In this document: piece by piece, positions 40,839 to 49,969 of the stretch
Layout: every line of letters starts with the position of its first letter
Numbering within the stretch: position 1 is the first letter of the stretch
Source: SIG598 sp045538015
GTDB taxonomy: Bacteria; Bacillota; Clostridia; Oscillospirales; Acutalibacteraceae
DNA: 64,000 bases
Direction of reading: 5' to 3'
NCBI GenBank assembly: GCA_045538015.1
Contig: JAZSQO010000067.1
Location: 1 to 64,000, forward strand
The notes under the pieces: model-generated
The model's input: the letters and a program-made list of their open reading frames with translations, nothing else
Database searches by the model: none
What the model was told of the DNA's origin: nothing
Position numbers and translations under genes: made by a program

Positions 40839-43196
40839 ATGCTGAAGGAAAATTTCAAGAAGAATGTTCTGGACATCCTCAAAAACGAGTTCAACAAGAA
40901 AAGCCTGAAGGATGCCACTACAAAGGAGCTGTACTACGCGGTCAGCCGCGGCGCCGTGACCGCCGCCTATGAAAGCGCTCAGCCCGCCCGTAGTGCCAAG
41001 CGCGCCTGCTACTTCTCGGCCGAATATCTCATCGGCCGCCTTATCTACGATAATCTCAACAATCTCGGTCTGACCGATGCAGCCAAGGAGCTGCTGGGCA
41101 GCGAGGGCATAGATTTTTCCGTCTTCGAGGAGATCGAGGACGCCGCCCTCGGCAACGGCGGCCTTGGCCGTCTTGCGGCCTGCTTCCTTGATTCCGCCGC
41201 CACTCACTCCATTCCTCTGGACGGCTACGGCACCCGCTATCGTTACGGCTTGTTCCGCCAGTTCATCGAAAACGGCTTCCAGAAGGAAGAGGCTGACAAC
41301 TGGCAGAATTTCGGCGATCCCTGGTCCTTCCGCCGCGACGAGGATTCCGTTGTCGTGGAGTTCCACGGCGGCAAGGTGAAGGCCGTGCCCTATGATACTC
41401 CGGTCATCGGATTTGGCGGCAAGTGCGTCAATACCCTGCGTCTGTGGCAGGCCGAGCCCGTTGAGGAGTTCAATTTCGACACCTTCAACCAGAACCGCAG
41501 GGAAGAGGCCTTTGCTCAGCGCAACGCCGCCGAGCAGATCTCCGCCGTGCTGTATCCCAACGACGGTACCTACGAAGGCCGCCAGCTGCGCCTCAAGCAG
41601 CAGTACTTCTTCTGCAGCGCCTCTCTGCGCGACATCGTCAAAAAATACAAGGCAAAGCACGGCTCCGATTTCTCCATGCTGCCCGACGAATACGCCATCC
41701 AGCTCAACGACACCCATCCGGTTTGCTCCATTCCCGAGCTTATCCGCGTGCTGGTGGACGAGGAGGGCCTTTCCTTCGACGAGGCCTTCGCCATTGCTCA
41801 GAAGACCTTTGCCTACACCAACCACACCGTCATGCCCGAGGCTCTGGAGAAGTGGGATGTGCGTCTTGTGTTCGACACCATTCCTCAGGTCTACGACTTC
41901 ATCGTGATGATCGACCGCCGCCTGCGTGACGATCTGCGCAAAATGGGCATCACCGGCGAGGACGCGAAAATCTATCATATCATCGACAACGGCCTTGTCC
42001 ACATGGCTCGTCTGGCCGTCTACGCCACCTTCTCCACCAACGGCGTTGCATGGTTGCACACCGAGATCCTCAAGGACAGCTGCCTTGGCGAATGGTATAA
42101 GATCTATCCCGAGCGCTTCAACAACAAGACCAACGGCATCACTCAGCGCCGCTGGCTCTCTCTGTGCAACGCCGAGCTTTCCCGGTTTATCACCGAGCGC
42201 ATCGGCGAAGGCTGGATAACCGACCTCGACCAGCTCAAGCAGCTGGAAAAATACGCTGACGACGAAGCCTCTCTCCGTCAGCTGGCTGAAATAAAGCTGA
42301 GCAACAAGCAGCGTCTGGCCGATTTTGTGGCCGTTCACGACGGTCAGCGGCTGGACAGCAGCTTTATCTTCGACATTCAGGTCAAGCGTTTGTATGAGTA
42401 CAAGCGCCAGTTCCTCAATGCTCTTTCCATTCTTGATATTTATTACGGCATCAAGGACGGCCGCATAAAGGATTTTACTCCCACCGCCTTCATCTTCGGC
42501 GCCAAGGCCTTCCCGACCTATCGCCGCGCCAAGGGTATTGTAAAGCTCATCTGTGAGATCGCCCGTCTGATCGAGGCCGATCCCGAGGTCAGCAAGTATG
42601 TCAAGGTGCTCTTTGTTTCAAACTACAATGTCTCCTATGCTGAGAAGCTGATTCCCGCCGCCGATGTTTCCGAGCAGATTTCCACTGCCGGCACCGAGGC
42701 CTCGGGAACCGGCAACATGAAGTTCATGCTCAACGGCGCTGTCACCCTTGGAACCTACGACGGAGCCAATGTTGAGATCGTTCAGCAGGCCGGCTTTGAG
42801 AATAACTACATCTTTGGCGCCCGTGTCGAGGACATCGAGAAGATCGCCGGCAACTACGATCCCATGGCTCTCTACGAGTCCGAGCCGCGCATAAAGAAGG
42901 TTGTGGACGCCCTTGTGGACGGCACTCTCAGCGACGGCGGCGCGTGGGGTGACGGCGAAGGCTCCTTTGCCGAGCTGCGCAAGTCCCTGCTTGAGGGCGC
43001 TTCCTGGCACAAGCCGGACAACTACTATCTGCTCCTTGACCTGATTCCCTACTGCGACACCAAGCTGAAGGTCAACGCCGAGTACAGAGACACCCTCGCC
43101 TTTGCACGCAAGGCCCTGATGAACATCGCCAACGCCGGACTTTTCTCCAGCGACCGCACCATCAAGCAGTACGCCGAAGAGATCTGGAATGTCTGA
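40839..43196 (+). CDS. glgP: Glycogen/starch/maltodextrin phosphorylase
   Basis: A GT35 phosphorylase of 785 residues, typical length for clostridial forms. The pyridoxal-phosphate lysine lies in EASGTGNMKFMLNG, and GNGGLGRLAACFLDSAATHS and NGLVHMARL-type segments are intact. It releases glucose 1-phosphate from glycogen, complementing MalQ. Whether it prefers glycogen or maltodextrin cannot be told. AGGAGG-like GGGAGG precedes the ATG. Confidence 0.96.
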   Translation: MLKENFKKNVLDILKNEFNKKSLKDATTKELYYAVSRGAVTAAYESAQPARSAKRACYFSAEYLIGRLIYDNLNNLGLTDAAKELLGSEGIDFSVFEEIEDAALGNGGLGRLAACFLDSAATHSIPLDGYGTRYRYGLFRQFIENGFQKEEADNWQNFGDPWSFRRDEDSVVVEFHGGKVKAVPYDTPVIGFGGKCVNTLRLWQAEPVEEFNFDTFNQNRREEAFAQRNAAEQISAVLYPNDGTYEGRQLRLKQQYFFCSASLRDIVKKYKAKHGSDFSMLPDEYAIQLNDTHPVCSIPELIRVLVDEEGLSFDEAFAIAQKTFAYTNHTVMPEALEKWDVRLVFDTIPQVYDFIVMIDRRLRDDLRKMGITGEDAKIYHIIDNGLVHMARLAVYATFSTNGVAWLHTEILKDSCLGEWYKIYPERFNNKTNGITQRRWLSLCNAELSRFITERIGEGWITDLDQLKQLEKYADDEASLRQLAEIKLSNKQRLADFVAVHDGQRLDSSFIFDIQVKRLYEYKRQFLNALSILDIYYGIKDGRIKDFTPTAFIFGAKAFPTYRRAKGIVKLICEIARLIEADPEVSKYVKVLFVSNYNVSYAEKLIPAADVSEQISTAGTEASGTGNMKFMLNGAVTLGTYDGANVEIVQQAGFENNYIFGARVEDIEKIAGNYDPMALYESEPRIKKVVDALVDGTLSDGGAWGDGEGSFAELRKSLLEGASWHKPDNYYLLLDLIPYCDTKLKVNAEYRDTLAFARKALMNIANAGLFSSDRTIKQYAEEIWNV

Positions 43197-43202
43197 TTTC
43201 TG

Positions 43203-43237
43203 CCCCGGAGAGGAAAAATCCTTTCCGGGGCGATTTT
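43203..43237 (+). terminator. Terminator after glgP
   Basis: CCCCGGAGAGGA pairs with TCCTTTCCGGGG (with one wobble region, AAAA loop), followed by CGATTTTGTG. Confidence 0.7.
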
Positions 43238-43289
43238 GTGTAACCATTCCGCTTTTTAGGCCGTAATATGAGGTAAAAGGAGGCGGAAA

Positions 43290-43988
43290 ATGTTGTATTA
43301 TCAGAAGCACAGAGGACGAATAGCTCCTGAAAAACTGCGAAGATATCGCCTCGCGCTGGCTGCCGGACTGATGCTTGCAGCTCTGATGGCGCTCAACGCT
43401 CAGTTCCGCAGAGTTGCCGAGGATGCGGCCTCGGTTATGGCGCAGAATGAATTCTCCCGGTCGGCGGCGGAGGCGATCCTGATGATGACAGAGGATGGCG
43501 TGAGCTTTGATGTGGTGTCGGTCGGCACCGGGGAGAATGGGGAAGTGGTGTCTGTGGCTGCCGATACCGGCAGGCTCAACCGGCTCAAATCGGAGCTGAC
43601 CGGGAAATTCCTCGCGCTTCTCGAGCAAAGGGAGAGCGACAACGTGGAGATATCCCTCGGAACGCTGACCGGCTCGGAGCTTCTTGCCGGCAGAGGTCCG
43701 AAGCTGCGGCTGCGCATGGAGCTGTGCGGCGGCGTAAACGCCGAGATAACCAGCGATTTCTTCGAGGCCGGCATCAACCAGACACTGCACCGTGTGTGTT
43801 GCGTGCTTTCGGCGGACTACTACATCATTCTGCCCGGATATCGTTTCCGCAAGACGCTGACTACCACCGTGCCAATGGCCGAATCGGTCATTGTCGGCAC
43901 TGTCCCCGAGGCCTTCACTTATGTGGTGGGAGACCAGAGCGACACCATCGGCCGCATATTTGACTACGGCGCGGAGCCGGCACCATAA
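43290..43988 (+). CDS. yunB: Sporulation protein YunB
   Basis: A protein of 232 residues with an N-terminal membrane segment (ALAAGLMLAALMALNAQ) and a YunB-type extracytoplasmic domain: LGTLTGSELLAGRGPKLRLRM and EAGINQTLHRV are diagnostic. In Bacillus yunB is mother-cell expressed and mutants make defective spores. AAAGGAGG precedes the ATG at 7 bp. The promoter for the gene is not obvious in the short gap after glgP. Confidence 0.9.
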   Translation: MLYYQKHRGRIAPEKLRRYRLALAAGLMLAALMALNAQFRRVAEDAASVMAQNEFSRSAAEAILMMTEDGVSFDVVSVGTGENGEVVSVAADTGRLNRLKSELTGKFLALLEQRESDNVEISLGTLTGSELLAGRGPKLRLRMELCGGVNAEITSDFFEAGINQTLHRVCCVLSADYYIILPGYRFRKTLTTTVPMAESVIVGTVPEAFTYVVGDQSDTIGRIFDYGAEPAP

Positions 43989-44013
43989 CCGATTTTCCGG
44001 CAAAAAAATCGTA

Positions 44014-44042
44014 TTGATTATCCGGCGGAAATGGTGTATAAT
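44014..44042 (+). promoter_or_regulatory. SigmaA promoter of ssrA
   Basis: TTGATT (44014-44019), 17 bp, TATAAT (44037-44042), 20 bp before the mature tmRNA end. Confidence 0.8.
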
Positions 44043-44061
44043 ACAGCTGTAGGAACCCCAT

Positions 44062-44409
44062 GGGGACGCAATGGTTTCGACGGGGATCCGGAACTGTGGT
44101 AAGCGAGCAGCGGTGGGGCACCGCTATAAAAGCTCCTGTTTATAAATTAAACAACAACAATTCCTACGCATACGCTGCCTAATTAGGCGGCCGTCCGACC
44201 GGTGAGTACCGCGGCACCGGACCGGGCGTCATGAAGCGGTGAACGTGAGTGAGGGACTGACTCGACCTTCACCATGCATCAGAGTCTACCGCAGCGCGCA
44301 GCTTGTCATTGAGCGGCGCGTGAGGGGAATCCTAAATCAATGACTGCGCTCGGAGAAGGCTGCACGGATGGGTTTTCGGACAGGGGTTCGATCCCCCTCG
44401 TCTCCACCA
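44062..44409 (+). ncRNA. ssrA: tmRNA (ssrA)
   Basis: The 5' end GGGGACGCAATGGTTTCGACG and the 3' end with T-loop TTCGATC, acceptor CGTCTCC, discriminator A and CCA are the classical tmRNA ends; they pair through GGGGACG/CGTCTCC with one wobble. The tag frame reads ...NNNNSYAYAA followed by TAA (44180-44182), a good C-terminal degradation tag. The resume codon upstream of the Asn run cannot be fixed by eye. It rescues stalled ribosomes with SmpB. Confidence 0.97.
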
Positions 44410-44410
44410 A

Positions 44411-44463
44411 AACAAGCAAATCCGAACCTGATGCCGATTGGCGCTGGGTTCGGATTTGTTGTT
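44411..44463 (+). terminator. ssrA terminator
   Basis: AACAAGCAAATCCGAACC pairs with GGGTTCGGATTTGTTGTT (17 of 18, 17-nt loop), starting one base after the CCA. Confidence 0.85.
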
Positions 44464-44490
44464 TATATCAAATCGTAGACAAAGAACTCA

Positions 44491-44536
44491 AAAAAACAGA
44501 GCGGCAAGGCTATTCCACCCTGCCGTTCTGTTTTTT
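44491..44536. terminator. Bidirectional terminator after ssrA / minus-strand gene
   Basis: AAAAAACAGAGCGGCA pairs with TGCCGTTCTGTTTTTT (one G-T), 14-nt loop. It lies 49 bp beyond the stop of the minus-strand membrane protein. Confidence 0.85.
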
Positions 44537-44585
44537 ATAAATAATGCAAATGAATAAATTCTACATAAAACTGAAAGTTCACGGT

Positions 44586-44978
44586 CTATTCTACAATTTT
44601 TTTATCACCAAAATACTGCATCAAGATTAATATCAAGGCACTTCCCGCAAGTACTCCATCCATAATTCCAGCAGGTAGCAAAAACATCATCAATGTAATG
44701 GTAATTACACAATTTATTACAGATAACACTAATCCCCACATTCTATTTTTCAACAATCCTATTGCTCCAATAAGTCTAAACACTCCATATATTGCTCCCA
44801 TAACCATCATCATATAAAGGTTATCTTGGAAATACGGAAGTTTAAATTCAAAATATTTACCTATGTCATATTTATCAGTTCCAATAAGCAATGCTGGTAT
44901 CATAGCAAAAATTCCACCAAGTTCCATAATACCACCATGAATAATCATAAGTATCGCTGCAATCTTATATTTTTTCAT
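44586..44978 (-). CDS. Small AT-rich membrane protein, unknown function
   Basis: A protein of 130 residues on the minus strand, with about four hydrophobic segments (for example IAAILMIIHGGIMELGGIFAMIPALL and VINCVITITLMMFLLPAGI). ATG 44978 is chosen because GGAGGA lies upstream; a longer form from 45062 would start inside the promoter. Base composition is visibly AT-rich compared with neighbours, which suggests recent acquisition. It sits immediately after ssrA, a common integration site for mobile elements. I do not recognise the family. Confidence 0.75.
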   Translation of the reverse strand: MKKYKIAAILMIIHGGIMELGGIFAMIPALLIGTDKYDIGKYFEFKLPYFQDNLYMMMVMGAIYGVFRLIGAIGLLKNRMWGLVLSVINCVITITLMMFLLPAGIMDGVLAGSALILILMQYFGDKKIVE

Positions 44979-45033
44979 AACTGTATCTTCCTCCATCAAA
45001 TTCAAATTTGTCGCTCTATTCTTTTTGCATTGA

Positions 45034-45062
45034 ATTATACCATACCTATAGACAGCAATCAA
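45034..45062 (-). promoter_or_regulatory. Promoter of the AT-rich membrane protein
   Basis: On the minus strand TTGATT (45062-45057), 17 bp, TATAAT (45039-45034). Confidence 0.65.
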
Positions 45063-45087
45063 CAGAATCGTACAGATTAATCCATTT

Positions 45088-45135
45088 CAGCCATTCACGA
45101 AATGTTCGCTACAGCCATTCACGAAATGTTCGCTT
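45088..45135. repeat. Two tandem 24-bp repeats between divergent promoters
   Basis: Two identical 23-bp copies (CAGCCATTCACGAAATGTTC plus GCT) at 45088-45110 and 45112-45134, period 24 bp, differ only in the last base of each unit. They lie between the minus-strand promoter (45034-45062) and the plus-strand promoter (45144-45172). The position suggests operator-like protein binding sites. Confidence 0.75.
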
Positions 45136-45143
45136 ATGCGCTC

Positions 45144-45172
45144 TTGCTATTTTTGCCTTACCGCGGTATAAT
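45144..45172 (+). promoter_or_regulatory. SigmaA promoter of the protease-scpAB operon
   Basis: TTGCTA (45144-45149), 17 bp, TATAAT (45167-45172). Confidence 0.7.
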
Positions 45173-45202
45173 TATATGAAAACCAATCATAGGGGTGAAC
45201 AT

Positions 45203-45967
45203 ATGGAAAGCATGATATATCAGATGTTCGGCACCACCGACGGCGCGCAGATACTTGTTATGCTGCTCACGCGGGTGTTCATTATGCTGACCATCCTGCC
45301 GGTGCATGAATTTGCCCACGGCTGGGCAGCCGGAAAGCTGGGCGACGACACCGCAAAGCGTATGGGCAGACTCACACTCAATCCCTTCAGGCACATCCAC
45401 TGGCTGGGCTCGCTGATGCTGCTGTTCTTCGGCTTCGGCTTTGCAAAGCCGGTTCCGGTCAATCCCTATAAATTTAAAAATCAGGAGAAGCGCCGGGTTG
45501 GCATGGCGCTGACCGCTCTGGCCGGTCCCTGCTCCAATCTTATTCTTGCCTTTATCGCTGTGATCGCCTTCTGCGGCATATGCTGTGTTTCTCCCTCCGC
45601 ATATTATTATCTTATAAGCGATGCCGCATACAGCTATTTCTATCCCAGTCCCGACATCTGGAGCTACATCGGAATGTTCCTGATGCAGTTCTCCATAATT
45701 AACATCAGTCTGGCGGTGTTCAATCTGCTTCCTATTCCGCCGCTGGACGGCTCGCGCATATTCGGTCTGCTTTTCCCGGAAAAGCTCATGAACCAGCTGG
45801 AGCGATATGCTCCCGCGTTTATTGTGGTGGTTCTGCTGCTGGTCAACCGGGTGGCGGGAGTGGGCAACGCCCTCGGCGCGCTGACTACCAGGGTGTTCAT
45901 CTGGCTCAACAATGCCGTGGCGTGGTTCTTCGGTCTTTTCGGAGCCGAGTTAATTTCTTTTGTGTAG
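45203..45967 (+). CDS. Site-2 protease (M50) family membrane metallopeptidase
   Basis: A polytopic membrane protein of 254 residues. The zinc motif HEFAH (35-39) and the second motif NLLPIPPLDGSRI (with the third ligand Asp) mark an intramembrane metalloprotease. It cleaves membrane-spanning substrates; no target can be named. ATG 45203 with AGGGGTG upstream is the start; an ATG at 45176 is upstream of the expected transcript start. It leads the scpA-scpB operon, a common arrangement in Clostridia. Confidence 0.9.
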   Translation: MESMIYQMFGTTDGAQILVMLLTRVFIMLTILPVHEFAHGWAAGKLGDDTAKRMGRLTLNPFRHIHWLGSLMLLFFGFGFAKPVPVNPYKFKNQEKRRVGMALTALAGPCSNLILAFIAVIAFCGICCVSPSAYYYLISDAAYSYFYPSPDIWSYIGMFLMQFSIINISLAVFNLLPIPPLDGSRIFGLLFPEKLMNQLERYAPAFIVVVLLLVNRVAGVGNALGALTTRVFIWLNNAVAWFFGLFGAELISFV

Positions 45968-45978
45968 GACGATAGTCA

Positions 45979-46710
45979 ATGGAAAAAATAACCTACAGGC
46001 TGGAGGTTTTTGAAGGGCCTCTTGACCTGCTGCTGCATCTTATTTCAATCAACAAACTTAATATTTACGATATACCGGTGGCCGAGCTTATCGACCAGTA
46101 TATGGAGCACATCCGCATGATGCAGGAGTCCGACGCCGAGATCGCTGTGGAATTCATGCGCATGGCCTCGCGCCTTATCTACATCAAAACGGCCATGCTT
46201 CTGCCCAAACACGAAGAGGTGGAGGAACTCAAGAAGGAGCTGGTCGGCGAGCTCATCGAGTATCAGATGGCACGGCAGATGGCCGGCAAGCTGGCTGAGC
46301 AGGCCAATTTCGACCAGTTTGCCCGGGAGGAGACCGTTCTGCCGGTGGATCACACATATCGGCTGAGCCACGATGTCTCCGTTCTGTACGAGGCTTACAT
46401 TTCTGCCGCGGGTAAGCGCAGGGCAAAGGAACCGCCCTCAAAGGAACGCTTTGAGGAGATCGTTGCCCGTCCCGTGGTATCGGTCACCAGCAAGGTGTAT
46501 TTTGTGCTTCGCAAGCTGTATGTAAAGAAAAAGGCCTCTCTTGAGGAGATATTCGGCGCGGCGGAATCGCGCAGCGACGCGGTGGCCACCTTTCTCGCGG
46601 TGCTTGAGCTGCTCAAGGCCAAGCGCGTGCAGCTTGACGACGATTCTAACCTGACATTTCTCAACGGCGGTGAAAGAAATTGGAGATCAAAGAAATCTGC
46701 AGAGCAATAG
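45979..46710 (+). CDS. scpA: Segregation and condensation protein A
   Basis: A kleisin of 243 residues. The N-terminal signature YRLEVFEGPLDLLLHLI and a C-terminal winged helix are intact. It bridges the SMC heads in chromosome condensation, together with ScpB. ATG at 45979, 11 bp after the protease stop. It overlaps scpB by 31 bp in another frame. Confidence 0.96.
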   Translation: MEKITYRLEVFEGPLDLLLHLISINKLNIYDIPVAELIDQYMEHIRMMQESDAEIAVEFMRMASRLIYIKTAMLLPKHEEVEELKKELVGELIEYQMARQMAGKLAEQANFDQFAREETVLPVDHTYRLSHDVSVLYEAYISAAGKRRAKEPPSKERFEEIVARPVVSVTSKVYFVLRKLYVKKKASLEEIFGAAESRSDAVATFLAVLELLKAKRVQLDDDSNLTFLNGGERNWRSKKSAEQ

Positions 46711-47345
46711 AGGCCGTGATGTTTGCCAGCGGCGAACCCATCTCAGCCGACCGACTGGCTGAGGTGCTCGACCTCGATGCCGAAACGGTAATAGCGTTGT
46801 GCGGCAAGCTGGCCGATTCGCTGGATGATTCGGGCAGCGCGCTGGAAGTGGTACGTACCGATGATAAATTCCAGCTCTGCACCCGGTCGGCCTACGCGCC
46901 TTATATCCGCGCGGCACTGGAGCTCAAGCGCAACACGCCCCTTTCCCCGGCGGCGATGGAGGTGCTGGCCATTATCGCCTATAACGAGCCGGTCACAAGA
47001 AATCTCGTGGAGCGAGTGCGCGGAGTGGATTGCTCCGGTGTTATCTCCAGCCTGCTTCAGAAGGGTCTTATCGAAGAAAAAGGCCGTCTTGACCTGCCGG
47101 GCAGACCAATGCTTTACAAAACCTCGTCCCTTTTCCTGCGCTGCTTTGGCATAGAATCCCTCAGCGAGTTGCCCCGACTGCCCGAGGACAAGCGGGAAAG
47201 CGAGCAGCTTTACGGCCAGATGTCCGTTGATGAGGTCATTGACGGAGCCTACCTTGACGTCGGCGCTCCTGAGGTTCAGGGAGCCAATCCGGAGGCCGGG
47301 TATTTAGACGAGGAAAACGCCGCGGACGACGGCGGGCAGGAATAG
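46680..47345 (+). CDS. scpB: Segregation and condensation protein B
   Basis: A protein of 221 residues with two winged helices (MEIKEICRAIEAVMFASGEPI; ALEVLAIIAYNEPVTR-type). It starts at TTG 46680 inside scpA, a typical coupled start. The C-terminal 30 residues are acidic and poorly conserved. Confidence 0.95.
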   Translation: MEIKEICRAIEAVMFASGEPISADRLAEVLDLDAETVIALCGKLADSLDDSGSALEVVRTDDKFQLCTRSAYAPYIRAALELKRNTPLSPAAMEVLAIIAYNEPVTRNLVERVRGVDCSGVISSLLQKGLIEEKGRLDLPGRPMLYKTSSLFLRCFGIESLSELPRLPEDKRESEQLYGQMSVDEVIDGAYLDVGAPEVQGANPEAGYLDEENAADDGGQE

Positions 47346-47381
47346 CTGTCCGGTGACCGGAGGAAAGGCGGGTGACGGCGG

Positions 47382-48125
47382 ATGGTATTCCTTTGGATAA
47401 TTCTGGGCATAATCGGAATACTGGCTCTGCTGGTCAGTCTTCCGGTCAGTCTGAGAGTCAGCTTCAGCGACGGCGAGCCGCTGGTGCAGGTGAGATATCT
47501 GTTTATCGCCTACACGCTCTATCCGTCGGAAAAGGAGGAGACACCAAAAGGAAAACTGCGCCAATATCTGGACGGTGTCCTTGCTGAGCTGAAGAAAAAG
47601 CGCGACGAGCGAAAAAAGCCGAAGAATGGTGCCCAGCAGCCGGAAAAGCCGAAGAAAAGCGGCTGGCAGTCCCTGCGTGAGCAGCGCGGCTTCTGGGGCG
47701 CGATAGGCTATCTTATCCGCATCATCTGCGAAAGTGCCGAGCTTGGCGCGTATGTGGTACGCCGCTCGGTTATCAGCCGCTGCCGCCTGCACATTGCCAT
47801 CGGCGGCGACGACGCCGCGCAGATCGCCATAACTCAGGGGCAGTGGTGCGCGGTGATCTACCCGGTGGTGTCGCTGGTGCTGTGCTCGGTAAAGCGATAC
47901 CGCAACTGCAGCGTGAGAATCCTTCCGGACTTTCTCAGCCCGGAGAATAAATACGACATCGACATCCGGTTGCGCGTAAAGCCCTTCCACGGTCTGACCG
48001 GCGCCCTGCGTATGCTCGTCAGACTAAGTAAGGCGGAACTGTCCGGAGAGGACAGGGCGGAGTATTCCCTCGAGGCTCTGAAAGCCGCGTCGGGAAGCGG
48101 TAGCCCGGACAATGAAAAAGAATAA
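47382..48125 (+). CDS. DUF2953 membrane protein
   Basis: A protein of 247 residues with an N-terminal span (VFLWIILGIIGILALLVSLPV) and a beta-rich body containing RYLFIAYTLYP and a Lys-rich linker. The DUF2953 pattern and its place between scpB and ytfJ fit the clostridial order. Function unknown; it is probably sporulation-linked because ytfJ follows. Confidence 0.8.
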   Translation: MVFLWIILGIIGILALLVSLPVSLRVSFSDGEPLVQVRYLFIAYTLYPSEKEETPKGKLRQYLDGVLAELKKKRDERKKPKNGAQQPEKPKKSGWQSLREQRGFWGAIGYLIRIICESAELGAYVVRRSVISRCRLHIAIGGDDAAQIAITQGQWCAVIYPVVSLVLCSVKRYRNCSVRILPDFLSPENKYDIDIRLRVKPFHGLTGALRMLVRLSKAELSGEDRAEYSLEALKAASGSGSPDNEKE

Positions 48126-48173
48126 CCAAATAAGAAAATACCCGGCATCTGCCGGTTACGGAGGTATAAAGCC

Positions 48174-48641
48174 ATGGCAGAACATCCCATCAACAATCTT
48201 ATGGAAACCACCCTTCAGAAGATAAAGGAGCTTGTGGATTCTTCCACCGTCGTCGGAGAGCCCATCCAGTGCGGCACCGCGACCATTATTCCCGTGTCCA
48301 AGATCGCCTACGGCTTTGGCTCGGGCGGTTCTGATTTGCCCGCAAAGAAGGAAGGAGAATTCTTTGGCGGAGGCGGCGGCGCCGGTGCTTCGGTCACTCC
48401 TCTGGGCTTTATTGTCATTACCGAAACCGAGATCAAGCTGCTTCAGCTGGACGAGCACAGAGACTCCGCCGGCAAGTTTATTGACATGGTTCCCGAGCTT
48501 ATCGACAAGGTTCGCGAAGGCCTGAGCAAAAAGAATGAGCCGGAGGTTCCCGCCGAAGCGGCCGCAGAAAACGACGCGGTAGCCATGCGCAGCGCGCGCA
48601 ACGGCGTCAAGGTCAGTCAGCGCAACCGCAGCCGCAGATAA
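48174..48641 (+). CDS. ytfJ: Spore protein YtfJ (GerW family)
   Basis: A protein of 155 residues with IPVSKIAYGFGSGGSD, a GGGGGAGASVTPLGFIVI segment and the N-terminal MAEHPINNLMETTLQKIK. The GerW family includes YtfJ, which affects spore-coat or germination lysozyme activation in Bacillus. GGAGG precedes the ATG at 48174. Confidence 0.92.
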   Translation: MAEHPINNLMETTLQKIKELVDSSTVVGEPIQCGTATIIPVSKIAYGFGSGGSDLPAKKEGEFFGGGGGAGASVTPLGFIVITETEIKLLQLDEHRDSAGKFIDMVPELIDKVREGLSKKNEPEVPAEAAAENDAVAMRSARNGVKVSQRNRSRR

Positions 48642-48664
48642 CTCCCGCAAATAATCAGAAGGAA

Positions 48665-49939
48665 GTGAGCGGTCTTCGCAAGATTATGTTAAATAAAATA
48701 AAAAGATTCTTTGTCAGAGCGGCAGCTCTGGTGACGGCATTTGCACTGCTTGCGGTGTCTCTGCCGGCATTGTCGGCAGACGCATCCTCCGACGGCTATG
48801 AGGACAAGGGTTTTTCCGTTGTCGGCACAGCCGCGGTGGGGGAGGATGTACCCACCACGCAGCCTCAGGTCAGATACGGCTCCGCTATCGTCATGGACGC
48901 CACCACCGGCGCGGTGCTCTACGAAAAGGACGCCTACACCCGCCGCCCCATGGCCTCGACCACCAAGATAATGACCTGCCTGATGGCCATTGAATCGGGT
49001 GACATCGGCCGAACCATAACCATCACCGAGGATATGCTGGCCTACGACGAGGAAGGCTCCACCAAGCTCGGCCTCAAGCTGGGCGATAACATCACCATCC
49101 ACGATCTGGTTGTGGGAATGCTTTTGCTTTCCGGTAACGACTGCGCTCAGGCTGTTGCTATTCATCTTGGCGGCTCCTTTGAGAATTTTGCTTCCATGAT
49201 GAACGAGCGCGCCTCGGAGATCGGAATGTACGACACATTTTTTGTAACTCCCTCCGGCCTTGATGCTCCTCAGCATCAGTCCACGGCTTACGACATGGCT
49301 TTGCTGGGCGCGGAGGCTATGAAAAACGAGACCTTCGCCGAGCTTTGTTCTCTGCGTTCCTATACCGTCCAGTTCGGCAACCCGGTCATAAACTTCCCTC
49401 TCAATACCCATAATTACCTCATTGAGGGACAGCGCTACGGCGTGGACGGCTGCAACGGCATCAAGACCGGATACACGGACAACGCCGGCTTCTGCCTTGT
49501 GAGTCACACAGAGCGTGACGGTGTAAAGCTGGTTTGCTGTACACTTGGAATGTACTCCTACTGGGATTATCACGAGATGCTCCTTGAGTATGCCTTCAGT
49601 AAATATGTAAAGCTGCAGGCCGCTCCGGATGTATCGGATATCAAGCTGAAGATCGTCGGCGGCGAGACCAACACGGCCGATGTCTACTGTTATGTGGATG
49701 GTCAGTTCGCCGTCCACGAAAATCAGGTTGACGGTGTTTACTACAAGGTCTTCGTCGACAATTTCGATTACGCCCCCATAACCAAGGATCAGGTGGTGGG
49801 ACACATCACCTACTACTACGGCGCCGCGGAGCTGGCTACATACTCGCTGCGCGCGGCGGACAATGTGGCCTGCATAACAAGCGACTGGCTGTCGGCCTAT
49901 ATCGACGCCATAAAGTACGATATGCAGTCCCGGAAATGA
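48665..49939 (+). CDS. D-alanyl-D-alanine carboxypeptidase (low-molecular-weight PBP)
   Basis: A serine peptidase of 424 residues with signal peptide, active-site SxxK (STTK, 98-101), SGN (156-158) and KTG (about 266-268). It trims peptidoglycan stem peptides outside the membrane; by neighbourhood it is DacF-like and may act in spore cortex. The start is uncertain: GTG 48665 is only 2 bp from AAGG, while ATG 48686 has no RBS but begins the signal peptide directly. C-terminal beta domain and amphipathic anchor are present. Confidence 0.92.
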   Translation: MSGLRKIMLNKIKRFFVRAAALVTAFALLAVSLPALSADASSDGYEDKGFSVVGTAAVGEDVPTTQPQVRYGSAIVMDATTGAVLYEKDAYTRRPMASTTKIMTCLMAIESGDIGRTITITEDMLAYDEEGSTKLGLKLGDNITIHDLVVGMLLLSGNDCAQAVAIHLGGSFENFASMMNERASEIGMYDTFFVTPSGLDAPQHQSTAYDMALLGAEAMKNETFAELCSLRSYTVQFGNPVINFPLNTHNYLIEGQRYGVDGCNGIKTGYTDNAGFCLVSHTERDGVKLVCCTLGMYSYWDYHEMLLEYAFSKYVKLQAAPDVSDIKLKIVGGETNTADVYCYVDGQFAVHENQVDGVYYKVFVDNFDYAPITKDQVVGHITYYYGAAELATYSLRAADNVACITSDWLSAYIDAIKYDMQSRK

Positions 49940-49969
49940 CCATTGCAACGAAAGGAAAAGAGCAGATAA

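Noticed and set aside
45008..45202. Extension of the M50 peptidase through the tandem repeats
   Set aside because: It runs across the promoter at 45144-45172 and repeats HSRNVR from the duplicated DNA; ATG 45203 has a proper ribosome site.
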